64,000 nucleotides of DNA from Vogesella aquatica (GTDB taxonomy: Bacteria; Pseudomonadota; Gammaproteobacteria; Burkholderiales; Chromobacteriaceae): the NCBI RefSeq assembly GCF_028548455.1, contig NZ_JAQQLF010000017.1, positions 33,114 through 97,113 on the forward strand, read 5' to 3'. Shown piece by piece: positions 25,113 through 33,610 of this stretch. The notes beneath the pieces are model-generated. The model was not told the DNA's origin. It did no database searches and was given only the letters and a program-made list of their open reading frames with translations. The position numbers were made by a program, and so were the translations under genes. How positions within the stretch are numbered: the stretch's first letter is position 1; each line of letters opens with the position of its first letter.

Positions 25113-25529
25113 TCAGTTTTTGGCCAGCTCGGCCTGGAGGTCGTCCAGGGTAATGTGCCAGTAGTGCATCATGTGGCGCAGCAGCAGCATTTCCGGATCA
25201 CTGATTGTATTGTCCGATTTGCAAATGTCCAGCGCCAGGGCGCAGCAGATCACGCGCTTGCTGCGTTCGCTCACGCCGTCCAGGATAATATTGGTACGCG
25301 CGGAGGCCAGCAGGTGAATGGTGCCGTCTTCTTCTGCTTCGTCGGAAATGTCGTCACAGTAGTCTACCAGTACCTTGATGAAGTCCTTGCGGCTCAGGCC
25401 CAGCAGCTCATAGACATGCAGGTTTTCCAGTGTCTCGATTTCACGGGGGTCCATATTGCCATCGGTAATCATGAACATGGCAAGAATGCGTGCCAGGGCT
25501 TCCGGGCTGTTTGGCGCGTACTTTTTCAT
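25113..25529 (-). CDS. Small helical TerB-like protein
   Basis: 138 aa, all-helical and acidic. AMFMITDGNMDPREIETLENL followed by later helices recalls the TerB-like fold, where Asp/Glu near the first helix bind metal. The match is by shape and a few residues only. It lies 12 bases after the thioesterase gene, likely co-transcribed. Confidence 0.6.
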   Translation of the reverse strand: MKKYAPNSPEALARILAMFMITDGNMDPREIETLENLHVYELLGLSRKDFIKVLVDYCDDISDEAEEDGTIHLLASARTNIILDGVSERSKRVICCALALDICKSDNTISDPEMLLLRHMMHYWHITLDDLQAELAKN

Positions 25530-25541
25530 GGCGCGTTTCCT

Positions 25542-25973
25542 TTATTGTGTTGCTGCCAGCCTGGCGGTAAATACCGCGGGGACCGGGGAGACTTTTCGTT
25601 GTTGATAGTCAAAAAACACCACGCCTGTTTTGATGCGCAGAGCTTCTTGTTGCGTTCGGGTGCTGCGGGCGCTGTAGATGATGTCGAAGCCGTACTTGTT
25701 GTGGTCTGCCAGGCCCAGCTCCACATGCAGTACATCACCATGGAACACTTCTGCCCTATACATTACCGCAGCGTCGCTAACGATAATACCGAAGCCTTCG
25801 ATATTTAGCTCGTTGTAATCGAGGGATTTGAGCCAGCGCAAGCGTGCCTCGTGTGCCAGGCGCAACGCCGCGTCGTTGCCCATGTGGCCACCGTAGTTGA
25901 TGTCGGCAATGGCAATGTGCAGTTCGGTGCGGAACAAAATGTTTTGCGGTGGATCTAGTTGGATGCGGGCCAT
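25542..25973 (-). CDS. Acyl-CoA thioesterase, hotdog fold (4HBT)
   Basis: 143 aa. IADINYGGHMGNDAALRLAHEARLRW matches the YbgC/FcbC-type 4HBT family, with the substrate helix after GGHMGND and the strand KTGVVFFDY. It probably hydrolyses acyl-CoA; the substrate is unknown. It is divergent from the universal stress gene. Confidence 0.85.
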   Translation of the reverse strand: MARIQLDPPQNILFRTELHIAIADINYGGHMGNDAALRLAHEARLRWLKSLDYNELNIEGFGIIVSDAAVMYRAEVFHGDVLHVELGLADHNKYGFDIIYSARSTRTQQEALRIKTGVVFFDYQQRKVSPVPAVFTARLAATQ

Positions 25974-26014
25974 GCGCTTGTCCTTATTCCGATAATGTAA
26001 TACTGCGCCTGCTG

Positions 26015-26055
26015 TTAATCTTTATCAATGCCTGCGTGGCAGCTTGCGCTAGACT
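26015..26055 (+). promoter_or_regulatory. FNR/Anr box and -10 of the universal stress gene
   Basis: TTAAT-CTTT-ATCAA (26015-26028) matches the FNR consensus TTGAT-N4-ATCAA at 9 of 10 positions. A -10 like TAGACT is at 26050-26055, putting the start near 26062 and the box centre at about -41, the class II position. Oxygen limitation should therefore induce the gene. Confidence 0.7.
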
Positions 26056-26082
26056 TGAATGACACGAGAGACAGGAGGGCAT

Positions 26083-26535
26083 ATGTATCAGCGTATCTAT
26101 ATTCCAGTGGACGACAGTGCCACGTCGGCGCTGGCGCTGGCAGAGGCGTGCAAGCTGGCCAAAGAGGTGGGCGCGGCCGTGCGCTTGGTGCACGTGGTAG
26201 ATCTGGCGCAGTTTGGCTGGGGGGGGGCCGAGTTTCTGGATGCGGCCGAGCTGCAAGGTGCCATCAAGCAGGCTGGAGAGCAGGTGCTGGCCGCCTGTCA
26301 TGCCAAAGTCGTGGCGCAGGGTCTGGCGGCGGAGTCGCATATTCTGGAAAGCTGGGGCGACCGTATTGCGAGTGTGATTGTCGAGGATGCCAACAGCTGG
26401 GGGGCAGACCTGATGGTAATGGGAACACACGGGCTGGGCGGCCTGCTGCATCTGCTGATGGGTAGTGTGGCAGAGGGCGTGCTCAAGCAGGCGGATGTGC
26501 CTGTGCTGCTGGTACGCAATCCGGGTGACGACTGA
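26083..26535 (+). CDS. Universal stress protein (UspA fold, ATP-binding type)
   Basis: 150 aa. IYIPVDDSATSALALAEAC at the N-terminus and MGTHGLGGLLHLLMGSVAEG (the GxxG-x9-GS nucleotide motif) followed by VPVLLVR. The ATG at 26083 has AGGAGG at optimal spacing; an upstream ATG at 26059 has none. FNR-linked Usp proteins support survival in oxygen-limited cells. Confidence 0.93.
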   Translation: MYQRIYIPVDDSATSALALAEACKLAKEVGAAVRLVHVVDLAQFGWGGAEFLDAAELQGAIKQAGEQVLAACHAKVVAQGLAAESHILESWGDRIASVIVEDANSWGADLMVMGTHGLGGLLHLLMGSVAEGVLKQADVPVLLVRNPGDD

Positions 26536-26555
26536 ACAATAGACATTTTGGGCAT

Positions 26556-26588
26556 AAAAAAACCCCGGCTTGCTGGCCGGGGTTTTTT
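26556..26588. terminator. Bidirectional terminator
   Basis: AAAAAACCCCGGC and GCCGGGGTTTTTT, T-runs on both strands, between the convergent universal stress and HTH genes. Confidence 0.9.
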
Positions 26589-26599
26589 TATGCTGAAGA

Positions 26600-26926
26600 T
26601 CAGGCTTCGGCGGTATCTGCACTGCCTTCGGTCTGGGCATCCAGACGGGCGCGTACGGCTTTGCGCAGGCTCTTGTACAGGTCTGGGTGAGTCTCTTTCA
26701 GGTATTCCACGATTTCGAAATCTTCGCGACGTACTTTGGTCAGGTCGATTTGCTCAACATGTACCAGGCGCAGCAGTTCGCGTACCGGTTTTGGCATGTT
26801 GCGGCCGCTTTCGTAGCGGCTACCGCCAGACTGGGTAACGCCGATTCGGCTCCAGAACTCTTGCTGGTTCAGACCCAGTTTGCGGCGGATTTCACGTGGG
26901 TTGGCGATTTTGTCAAACAGTTTCAT
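26600..26926 (-). CDS. Helix-turn-helix transcriptional regulator (XRE-like)
   Basis: 108 aa. IRRKLGLNQQEFWSRIGVTQ then RYESGRNMP is an XRE-type HTH, followed by a helical C-terminal part. Single-domain regulator with no visible sensor. A palindrome 32 bases upstream of its start is a candidate self-regulatory site. Confidence 0.85.
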   Translation of the reverse strand: MKLFDKIANPREIRRKLGLNQQEFWSRIGVTQSGGSRYESGRNMPKPVRELLRLVHVEQIDLTKVRREDFEIVEYLKETHPDLYKSLRKAVRARLDAQTEGSADTAEA

Positions 26927-27163
26927 GGCGTTCCTCGCTTCTGTTCAATTCAGGAATCCGGATGTAATCCGGGTGACGTTTTAAAGATGAAACTATGGAA
27001 CAAGGTCGTTGCCGAGTTCCTTTATGTACTGCATATGATAGCAGTATTTTTAATCGATCAAAAGAAAAATGCTCTAGGGATTGTCAATAGATTTTGATCA
27101 ACAAATTTAGTTCAATCAAATTTTGTGAAGCAAAGGAACGGGTAATGCGGGGAGGGGAGGGGT
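26927..27163. other. AT-rich gap with palindrome upstream of the HTH gene
   Basis: About 240 bases clearly more AT-rich than the surroundings, with no supportable gene. CCGGAT-GTA-ATCCGG (26958-26972) is a perfect 6-bp palindrome close to the HTH gene start. TACTGC and GCAGTA (27027-27046) flank 8 bases and are followed by Ts. Probably promoter and operator DNA. Confidence 0.5.
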
Positions 27164-27259
27164 GGCGAGCCTGAACCCCGGCACTTGCACTAAGTAACTG
27201 TGGCTGCTTCCTTCCGGACCTGACCAGGTTGGCTACCGTACAATGCGGGGGGGCCCGCC
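27164..27259 (-). ncRNA. ffs: 4.5S / signal recognition particle RNA (small bacterial SRP)
   Basis: The reverse strand holds the SRP core CAGGTCAGGTCCGGAAGG with the tetraloop and AAGCAGCC, flanked by pairing ends (GGCGGGCC with GGCTCGCC). About 96 nt, the small SRP RNA class without an Alu domain. It binds Ffh for co-translational targeting. Exact ends are inferred from pairing. Confidence 0.93.
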
Positions 27260-27407
27260 ATAGAGAAAACGCATGATACATGGCTTGGGCCTGGCTGCCA
27301 AGCCTGTCGCGGCATTTAGCCTGAAATGGCGGTGCCGTGGCAGTTTGCATGCCTGTGGCAATTGGGTATGCTGCTGGCAGCAACCCACCCGTTACGAGGT
27401 ACCCGAC

Positions 27408-28580
27408 ATGAACTGCTTGCCTGCTACCGAAGCCATTTTGTCCCGATTGTTATCGTTCGACACCACCAGCCGTGACTCCAATCTGGCGCTCATCGAGTGG
27501 GTGGCGAGCTGGCTTGAGCAGTATGGTGTAGCCAGTACGCTCACATTTAATGATGAAAAAACCAAGGCGAATTTGTTCGCACATCTGGGCGACCCGACAC
27601 TGCCTGCGGTGGTGCTGTCAGGGCATACCGACGTGGTGCCGGTTGATGGCCAGCAATGGCGCTATCCGCCGTTTGACATGACGGTTCATGACGGCTTGGT
27701 CTACGGGCGTGGTAGTGCTGATATGAAAGGCTTCATCGCGTGTGTGCTGGCCGCGGTGCCGCGCTGGCAGCATATGGTCGCTGGCGGCGCGATGACTCGT
27801 AGCCTTGGCATTGCGCTTTCATACGACGAAGAGATCGGCTGCCTGGGGGTGGGGCGGCTGATTGATGATCTATTGGCGCGTCAGGTGCCGGTAGCGGGCT
27901 GCATTATCGGCGAGCCCACCATAATGCGGCCGGTGATCGCACACAAGGGTATAGCGCACTATCGCGTGCAGGTGCGCGGCCGCGCGGCGCATTCGTCGCT
28001 TACCCCCCAGGGTGTGAATGCCATCGAGTACGCGGCACGCCTGGTAACGCACATCCGCAAGCTGGCGGACACCGAACAGTCATTCGGTAGCCGTCACCCG
28101 CTGTACGACGTGCCTTTTGCTACGCTGCAAACCGGGCTGATCAAGGGTGGCAGTGCGGCCAACATTGTGCCCAAAGACTGCGAGTTCGTGTTCGAGGTGC
28201 GCTGGTTGCCGGGCGATCTGCACGAACGCTTTGTGGCATCGGTTAAAGACTATGCACAAGTGTTGCTGGCAGAAATGCAGCAAATAGCACCGGAGGCGGA
28301 TATCCAGTTTGAAGCGCTGGTCAATTGTCCGCCATTTGAATACTCGCCAGGTAGCGAAATTACCCGCCACGTCGAGGCGCTATGCCAAGGCTGCAGTCAC
28401 GATGCGGTGGCGTATACCACCGAAGCCGGGCGTTTTCACGAAGCCGGCATCCCATGCGTAGTATGCGGGCCCGGTTCAATCGAACAGGCGCACCGCCCGG
28501 ACGAGTTTGTCAGCCAGGCACAGCTGGCGGCCTGCGATGCCTGGCTCGACCAGCTGTTCTTGCGCCTGAAACAGGCGTAG
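27408..28580 (+). CDS. argE: Acetylornithine deacetylase
   Basis: 390 aa M20 metallohydrolase. SGHTDVVPVDGQQW (metal His/Asp), GRGSADMKGF, YDEEIGC (catalytic and metal Glu) and GPGSIEQAHRPDEF (metal His) match ArgE. It releases ornithine from N-acetylornithine in arginine synthesis. The ATG at 27408 follows GAGGT; the longer frame from 27273 starts over the 4.5S RNA region and is rejected. No arg genes are adjacent. Confidence 0.93.
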   Translation: MNCLPATEAILSRLLSFDTTSRDSNLALIEWVASWLEQYGVASTLTFNDEKTKANLFAHLGDPTLPAVVLSGHTDVVPVDGQQWRYPPFDMTVHDGLVYGRGSADMKGFIACVLAAVPRWQHMVAGGAMTRSLGIALSYDEEIGCLGVGRLIDDLLARQVPVAGCIIGEPTIMRPVIAHKGIAHYRVQVRGRAAHSSLTPQGVNAIEYAARLVTHIRKLADTEQSFGSRHPLYDVPFATLQTGLIKGGSAANIVPKDCEFVFEVRWLPGDLHERFVASVKDYAQVLLAEMQQIAPEADIQFEALVNCPPFEYSPGSEITRHVEALCQGCSHDAVAYTTEAGRFHEAGIPCVVCGPGSIEQAHRPDEFVSQAQLAACDAWLDQLFLRLKQA

Positions 28581-28650
28581 AGCGGCGGTAAACTACTTTA
28601 CGCCCGGCGCGTCCAGCCTCAGAATCGCGGCTCCCGATAAGGGGCCGAGT

Positions 28651-28677
28651 ACCCGCCCTGTCACAAGCAGGGCGGGT
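28651..28677 (+). terminator. Terminator-like hairpin after argE
   Basis: ACCCGCCCTG and CAGGGCGGGT form a perfect 10-bp stem, 7-base loop, followed by TTGTTATT. It lies between argE and the sodium symporter. Confidence 0.8.
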
Positions 28678-28706
28678 TTGTTATTGGTTTTGACGTTGGA
28701 CAGCAT

Positions 28707-30095
28707 ATGAAGAACGATACAAGACCCGCAGCGCCACAGACTGCGGGCAATAGCCGGGACGCCTTCACCTCCAGCTTTGGCGTGTTGGCCGCAACGCTGG
28801 GCTCCGCAGTGGGGCTGGGCAATATCTGGAAGTTTCCCTACGTTACCGGTGCCAATGGTGGTGCCAGCTTCCTGGTGGTGTATGTGCTGGCTACCTTGCT
28901 GGTCGGCCTGCCGGTGATGATTGCCGAAATCATGCTGGGCCGTAAGGCCAAGGCCGATGCGGTGACTACCCTGCGTACGCTGGCCCCCGCAGGCCAGCCG
29001 TGGTGGCTGATTGGTGGTTTTGGCGTGATCGCTGCATTTCTGATCATGTCGTTCTATTCCGAAGTGGCTGCGTGGGTATTTGCCTATGTGTTCAAGGCAT
29101 TGCGCGGCGATATCCTGTCCAGCGACCCGGCGGTGACGTCGGCAGCATTTGGCGCGCTGATTAGCGACCCGCTGCAGTCGCTATTGTGGCAATGGGCCGT
29201 GCTGTTGATGATCGGCGGCATTTTGCTGATGGGGGTGGCCAAAGGTATCGAGGCGGTCACCAAAAAACTGATGCCGGTGCTGTTTTTGCTGCTGTTGGTC
29301 ATTTGTGCGCGCAGTCTGATGCTGCCAGGGGCTATGGCTGGCTTGTCTTTCCTGTTTACCCCGGACTGGAGCAAGATCACCGGCGAGGTGGTGCTGGTGG
29401 CCATGGGCTTGGCTTTCTTCAAGCTGTCCATTGGCATGGGTACCATGATGACTTATGGCAGCTACTTCCGTGACGACCAGAATGTTCCTGCCACCACATT
29501 GCGTGTGATGAGTGCTGACCTGTTTGTTTCCATGCTGGCGGGTATCGCCATTTTCCCGGCGGTGTTCAGCTTCGGCTTCAAGCCGGAGGCGGGCCCGTCT
29601 TTGCTGTTCATCACCATTCCGGCCGTGTTTGCCAGCATGCCGATGGGCCACCTGTTCATGGTGCTGTTCTTTGTGTTGGCTGCTGTAGCGGCTACCGGGG
29701 CGATGTTGTCCATTCTGGAGGTGCCTGTATCGGTCATGGCGGGCCGTCTGGGTGTATCGCGCAAGAAAGCCACGCTGGTCAACCTGCTGCTGCTGGCGCT
29801 GATTGGGGCTACCTGCGCGCTGTCCAATAGCTTGCTGGCCGATGTCAAACCGTTCGGCATGACCTTCTTCGACCTGTTTGACTACATCTCGTCGTATATC
29901 CTGATGCCGCTGGGCGGGATCTTCATCTGCCTGTTTGTGGCCTGGGTGTGGGGCAAGCACAATATGGCCGCAGCACTGAGTAATGATGGTCGTCTGGCCA
30001 ATGGCAAGGTGGTGGCGGGTTTGTATGTGCTGTTGAAGTTTGTTACCCCGCTGCTGATCTTGCTGGTGATGCTCAAGGGTTTGGGTTTGCTGTAA
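28707..30095 (+). CDS. Sodium-dependent transporter (NSS/SNF family)
   Basis: 462 aa, about 11-12 membrane segments. The first has GSAVGLGNIWKFPYVTGANGG, the sodium- and substrate-binding signature of the NSS family (LeuT/TnaT type). It likely imports an amino acid with sodium; the substrate is not evident. Confidence 0.93.
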   Translation: MKNDTRPAAPQTAGNSRDAFTSSFGVLAATLGSAVGLGNIWKFPYVTGANGGASFLVVYVLATLLVGLPVMIAEIMLGRKAKADAVTTLRTLAPAGQPWWLIGGFGVIAAFLIMSFYSEVAAWVFAYVFKALRGDILSSDPAVTSAAFGALISDPLQSLLWQWAVLLMIGGILLMGVAKGIEAVTKKLMPVLFLLLLVICARSLMLPGAMAGLSFLFTPDWSKITGEVVLVAMGLAFFKLSIGMGTMMTYGSYFRDDQNVPATTLRVMSADLFVSMLAGIAIFPAVFSFGFKPEAGPSLLFITIPAVFASMPMGHLFMVLFFVLAAVAATGAMLSILEVPVSVMAGRLGVSRKKATLVNLLLLALIGATCALSNSLLADVKPFGMTFFDLFDYISSYILMPLGGIFICLFVAWVWGKHNMAAALSNDGRLANGKVVAGLYVLLKFVTPLLILLVMLKGLGLL

Positions 30096-30116
30096 CGTTT
30101 GTGTTGCCAGCTAGCC

Positions 30117-30149
30117 AAAGGTTGGCCGCAATGTGCGGCCAACCTTTTT
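30117..30149 (+). terminator. Terminator built from an inverted pair of uptake-like words
   Basis: AAAGGTTGGCCGCA and TGCGGCCAACCTTTTT, two GTTGGCCGCA words (30121-30130 and 30134-30143) facing each other, 3 bases apart, with a T-run. It lies directly after the sodium transporter gene. Confidence 0.88.
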
Positions 30150-30168
30150 GTTTATTCCGGGAGATAGC

Positions 30169-30531
30169 ATGAATATTATGCGTGTCAGCGAGCAGCATTG
30201 CGTGCCGCAACAAGACAGACCGAACCCGCAGCGCCTTGTGACAGGTAACCCGCTGCGGCATACCTGGCCGGTGTATGACAGTGCAGACAGCGCGTGCGCT
30301 GCCGGTATCTGGTCGTGCGAGACCGGGGCCTGGCGTATTGCCTTTGCCGATAACAAGCACGAATTCTTTGCCGTGATCAGTGGCTGCGTGTGCCTGACGA
30401 ATGAGGCCGGCCACGCCGAGACATTTGGCCCCGGTGAGGCGGCGGTGATTCCGGCTGGCTTTCGCGGCGAGTTTCGCGTGCTGGAGCCGGTGCGCAAGTA
30501 TTATGTGATCGTGACGGTGCCGGTAGCCTAG
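30169..30531 (+). CDS. Cupin domain protein (EutQ-like/DUF861 type)
   Basis: 120 aa. GIWSCETGAWRIAF, ADNKHEFFAVISGCVCLTNE and GPGEAAVIPAGFRGEF form the cupin_3 strands; it probably binds a small molecule rather than metal, as the His set is incomplete. The ATG at 30169 follows GGGAGA. It ends overlapping the convergent membrane protein gene by 4 bases. Confidence 0.8.
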   Translation: MNIMRVSEQHCVPQQDRPNPQRLVTGNPLRHTWPVYDSADSACAAGIWSCETGAWRIAFADNKHEFFAVISGCVCLTNEAGHAETFGPGEAAVIPAGFRGEFRVLEPVRKYYVIVTVPVA

Positions 30532-30800
30532 TCGCGCTGGTAAGCGTCCGGGTCGACCGGCGGGGTGTCAAAGCCGTTGATGTCTCTGGCGGGTTTGTTC
30601 AGCTGTAGCAGGATCAGGCCGTTTAGCCCGCCAAAAAACCAGGCTAGCAGAAAGAAAACCGAGTAAGCGCTGAGCTCGTCACGGAATAGCTGCTTGCCGT
30701 GCAATGCCAGCTCGTAGGGGTCGAATACCGAGAAAAAGCAGGTGGTGGCCAGCAGTGCAGTCAGGAAGGATGGCCACAGAACCAGGATAAGCTTGCGCAT
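30528..30800 (-). CDS. Small two-helix membrane protein, unknown
   Basis: 90 aa with two hydrophobic stretches (about residues 4-24 and 47-67) and a polar C-terminus with PPVDPDAYQRD. It is preceded by AGGAG. I do not recognise the family. Confidence 0.65.
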   Translation of the reverse strand: MRKLILVLWPSFLTALLATTCFFSVFDPYELALHGKQLFRDELSAYSVFFLLAWFFGGLNGLILLQLNKPARDINGFDTPPVDPDAYQRD

Positions 30801-30848
30801 AGGGTGCTCCTTTATCTGCCGGGGGGTGCCATTCAGTATAAGACAAAT

Positions 30849-30879
30849 GAAAAAAGCCGCGCAGTGCGCGGCTTTTTTT
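30849..30879. terminator. Bidirectional terminator
   Basis: AAAAAAGCCGCGC and GCGCGGCTTTTTTT, loop of 3-4 bases. It ends the TRAP operon on the reverse strand. Confidence 0.88.
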
Positions 30880-30888
30880 GCTCAAGGT

Positions 30889-31977
30889 TTACTTCACCTT
30901 GTTGGCATACATGAAGTTTTCCATCTTGTTCTCGGCCAGGTTGAACCAGCCGTGCTGCAAGGTGCGGAACTTTTTCCACTCGGTATAGATTTTCTTGAAA
31001 TCCGGGTTGGTGGCGGCTTCCTTCTCGTACAGCTCGAAGGCGGTTTTCTGTGCGGCCTGCATGATGTCGGCTGGGTACTGGTGCAGTTTGGTGCCTTTTT
31101 GCAGCAGGCTCACCAGCGCTACCGGGTTCTTGGCGTCGTATTCGGCTTGCATGCTGAGGTTGGCCTCGGCAGCGGCTGCTTCGAATGCCGCTTTGTAGTC
31201 AGCTGGCAGTTTGTCCCATTCTTTCTTGGATACATAGAACGATACGTTCGGGCCCGGCTCCCAGAAACCCGGGTAGTAGTAGTGCTTGGCTACTTTGTAG
31301 AAGCCCAGTTTTTCGTCATCGTACGGGCCTACCCACTCGGTTGCGTCGATGGTGCCTTTTTCCAGGGCCGGGTAGATGTCACCACCGGCCAGCGTCTGTG
31401 GTACCGCGCCCAAGGCCGCCATGATTTCGCCACCAAAGCCCGGAATACGCATTTTCAGGCCTTTGAGGTCGGCCAGGGATTTCACTTCTTTGCGGAACCA
31501 GCCACCCATCTGGGTGCCGGTGTTGCCGCCCGGGAAGTTCACCACATTGTACTTGGCAAAGAACTCGCGCATCAGCGCCATGCCGCCACCGTAGTACAGC
31601 CAGGCGTTTTGCTGGCGCGAGGTCAGGCCGAAAGGCAGGGTGGTATCAAAGGCGAATGCCTTGTTCTTGCCTACATAGTAGTAGCTGCAGGTATGGCCAC
31701 ACTCTACGGTGCCGTTCTGTACCGCGTCCAGCACCTGGGTGCCCGGCACGATTTCGCCGCCCGGGAAGCTGCGGATCTGGAACTTGCCGCCAGTCAGCTC
31801 GGCCACGCGTTTGCCCAGCTGCTCAGCTGCACCATAGATGGTCTCCAGGCTTTTCGGGAAGCTGGAGGCCAGGCGCCAGCGTACGGTAGGGCTGTCGGCC
31901 GCCATGGCGGGTGCGGCGACTGCAGCGGTGGCCAGGCCGGCTGCACCGGCTTTCTTCAGGAACGAGCGTCTTTCCAC
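30889..31977 (-). CDS. TRAP transporter substrate-binding protein (DctP family, TakP-like)
   Basis: 362 aa from a GTG start preceded by AAGGAG. A Tat signal (ERRSFLKKAGAAGLATAA) starts it. ATEWVGPYDDEKLGFYKVAK and YYYPGFWEPGP match the 2-oxo/monocarboxylate-binding TakP branch, where Trp and Glu contact the ligand carboxylate through a cation. Third gene of a QMP-ordered operon, separated by 139 bases with a hairpin. Confidence 0.9.
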   Translation of the reverse strand: MERRSFLKKAGAAGLATAAVAAPAMAADSPTVRWRLASSFPKSLETIYGAAEQLGKRVAELTGGKFQIRSFPGGEIVPGTQVLDAVQNGTVECGHTCSYYYVGKNKAFAFDTTLPFGLTSRQQNAWLYYGGGMALMREFFAKYNVVNFPGGNTGTQMGGWFRKEVKSLADLKGLKMRIPGFGGEIMAALGAVPQTLAGGDIYPALEKGTIDATEWVGPYDDEKLGFYKVAKHYYYPGFWEPGPNVSFYVSKKEWDKLPADYKAAFEAAAAEANLSMQAEYDAKNPVALVSLLQKGTKLHQYPADIMQAAQKTAFELYEKEAATNPDFKKIYTEWKKFRTLQHGWFNLAENKMENFMYANKVK

Positions 31978-32080
31978 AGTGATCTCCTTAGTGTTGTTTA
32001 CTGCTGTGCTCTCAGGCTTTGTGGTTTGCCTGAAAATCTATGTGCTGCCGGATACGATGTCCAGCAGCTTGTTTCGATGG

Positions 32081-32103
32081 AGGCGACATGACATCTGTCG
32101 CCT
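32081..32103 (-). other. Intercistronic hairpin between dctM and dctP genes
   Basis: AGGCGACA and TGTCGCCT pair around 7 bases just after the large permease stop. On the reverse strand no T-run follows. It may set the ratio of membrane to binding protein mRNA. Confidence 0.55.
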
Positions 32104-32116
32104 CATTTTGTGTGGT

Positions 32117-33610
32117 TTATTTGCCTGTCAGCTCTTTGAGCAGGTCGTCGGACTGGCTGCTATCCGGTGCCGATGCTTCACTGGCCGACGCATCAGCTGC
32201 CGGAATGTCGGCTGGCAGCTCGGCCGACGGTGTGTTGTCCATCTGTTGCATGATGGCGGCAGCGTCTTCGGCATTGGTTTTCACTTCTTCATGCAGCGAG
32301 CCGGTGACCAGTTTCGGGAAGGCAATCAGCAAGCCTACCATCACCATCTGGATCAGCACGTAAGGTACGGCACCCCAGTAGATTTGCGTGCTCTTGACTT
32401 CTTTGGGTGCCACGCTGCGCAGGTAGAACAGCGCAAAACCAAACGGCGGGTGCATGAAGGAGGTCTGCATGTTCACTCCCAGGATCACGCCAAACCAGAT
32501 CAGGTTGATATCCAGGCTCTGGGCTACCGGGGCCAGCAGTGGTACCAGAATGAAGGCGATCTCGAAGAAGTCCAGGAAGAACGCCAGGAAGAACACCATG
32601 ATGTTCACGACGATCAGGAAGCCGGTAGCGCCACCTGGCAAGCCGGTCAGCAGGTGCTCCACCCATTGGTCGCCGTTCACGCCCAGGAAGGCGATACGGA
32701 ACACGCGGGCACCGATTAGGATGAACACCACAAAGGTAGACAGCTTGACGGTGGAGTCCATCGCCTGTTGCAGCAGCTTCATGTCCAGGCGTTTGTTCAT
32801 CAGTGCCAGGATGATGGCACCCACTGCGCCCATGGCGCCGCCTTCGGTCGGGGTGGCGATGCCCAGGAAGATGGTGCCCAGTACCAGGAAGATCAGCAAC
32901 AGTGGCGGAATCATCACCAGTACTACGCGCTTGGCCAGCTGCAGGCCGCGCAGTGTGCGTGCTTCAGGCGGTAGTGCCGGTGCCCACTGTGGTTTGAACA
33001 GCGTGACCATGAAAATGAACAGGGCGTAGAACAGGCACAGCAGCAGGCCAGGCGCCATGGCGCCGGCGTACATATCACCTACCGAGGTGCCCAGCTGGTC
33101 GGCCAGCACGATCAGTACCAGCGATGGCGGGATGATCTGTGCCAGGGTGCCGGATGCAGCAATGACGCCGGTAGCGATGCGCGTGTCGTAGCCGTAGCGC
33201 AGCATGATGGGCAGCGAGATCAGGCCCATGGAGATCACCGACGCGGCCACTACGCCGGTGGTGGCCGCCAGCAGGGCGCCGACAAAGATCACCGCGTAGG
33301 CCAGGCCGCCGCGCACCGAGCCAAACAGCTGGCCGATGGTATCAAGCATGTCTTCTGCCATGCCGGAACGTTCCAGTATCAAGCCCATGAAGGTGAAGAA
33401 CGGTATCGCCAGTAGCGTATCGTTCCGCATGATGTCGTATACCTGGTTGGGCAGGGCTTGCAGCAGCTCGGGGCGCAGCAGTTCAAAGTGGATACCAATC
33501 CAGCTGAACAGCAGGCCGACGGCGCCCAGGGCAAAGGCTACCGGGTAGCCGATCAGCAAAAAGCCGATCAGCGAACAGAACATGATGGGGGCTAGCATGT
33601 CGAGGCTCAT
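32117..33610 (-). CDS. TRAP transporter large permease (DctM family) with acidic tail
   Basis: 497 aa, about 12 membrane segments with the DctM core (FIFVGALLAATTGVVAAS-like motif; IPPSLVLIVLADQLGTSVGD). The last 60 residues form a hydrophilic Ala/Ser/Asp/Glu-rich tail (PADIPAADASASEASAPDSS) that is longer than in most DctM proteins. Sodium-coupled uptake with the DctQ and DctP neighbours. Confidence 0.9.
   Translation of the reverse strand: MSLDMLAPIMFCSLIGFLLIGYPVAFALGAVGLLFSWIGIHFELLRPELLQALPNQVYDIMRNDTLLAIPFFTFMGLILERSGMAEDMLDTIGQLFGSVRGGLAYAVIFVGALLAATTGVVAASVISMGLISLPIMLRYGYDTRIATGVIAASGTLAQIIPPSLVLIVLADQLGTSVGDMYAGAMAPGLLLCLFYALFIFMVTLFKPQWAPALPPEARTLRGLQLAKRVVLVMIPPLLLIFLVLGTIFLGIATPTEGGAMGAVGAIILALMNKRLDMKLLQQAMDSTVKLSTFVVFILIGARVFRIAFLGVNGDQWVEHLLTGLPGGATGFLIVVNIMVFFLAFFLDFFEIAFILVPLLAPVAQSLDINLIWFGVILGVNMQTSFMHPPFGFALFYLRSVAPKEVKSTQIYWGAVPYVLIQMVMVGLLIAFPKLVTGSLHEEVKTNAEDAAAIMQQMDNTPSAELPADIPAADASASEASAPDSSQSDDLLKELTGK

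Noticed and set aside
27245..27259. Run of G and C near 27250 as a G-quadruplex or repeat
   Set aside because: It is the paired end of the 4.5S RNA.
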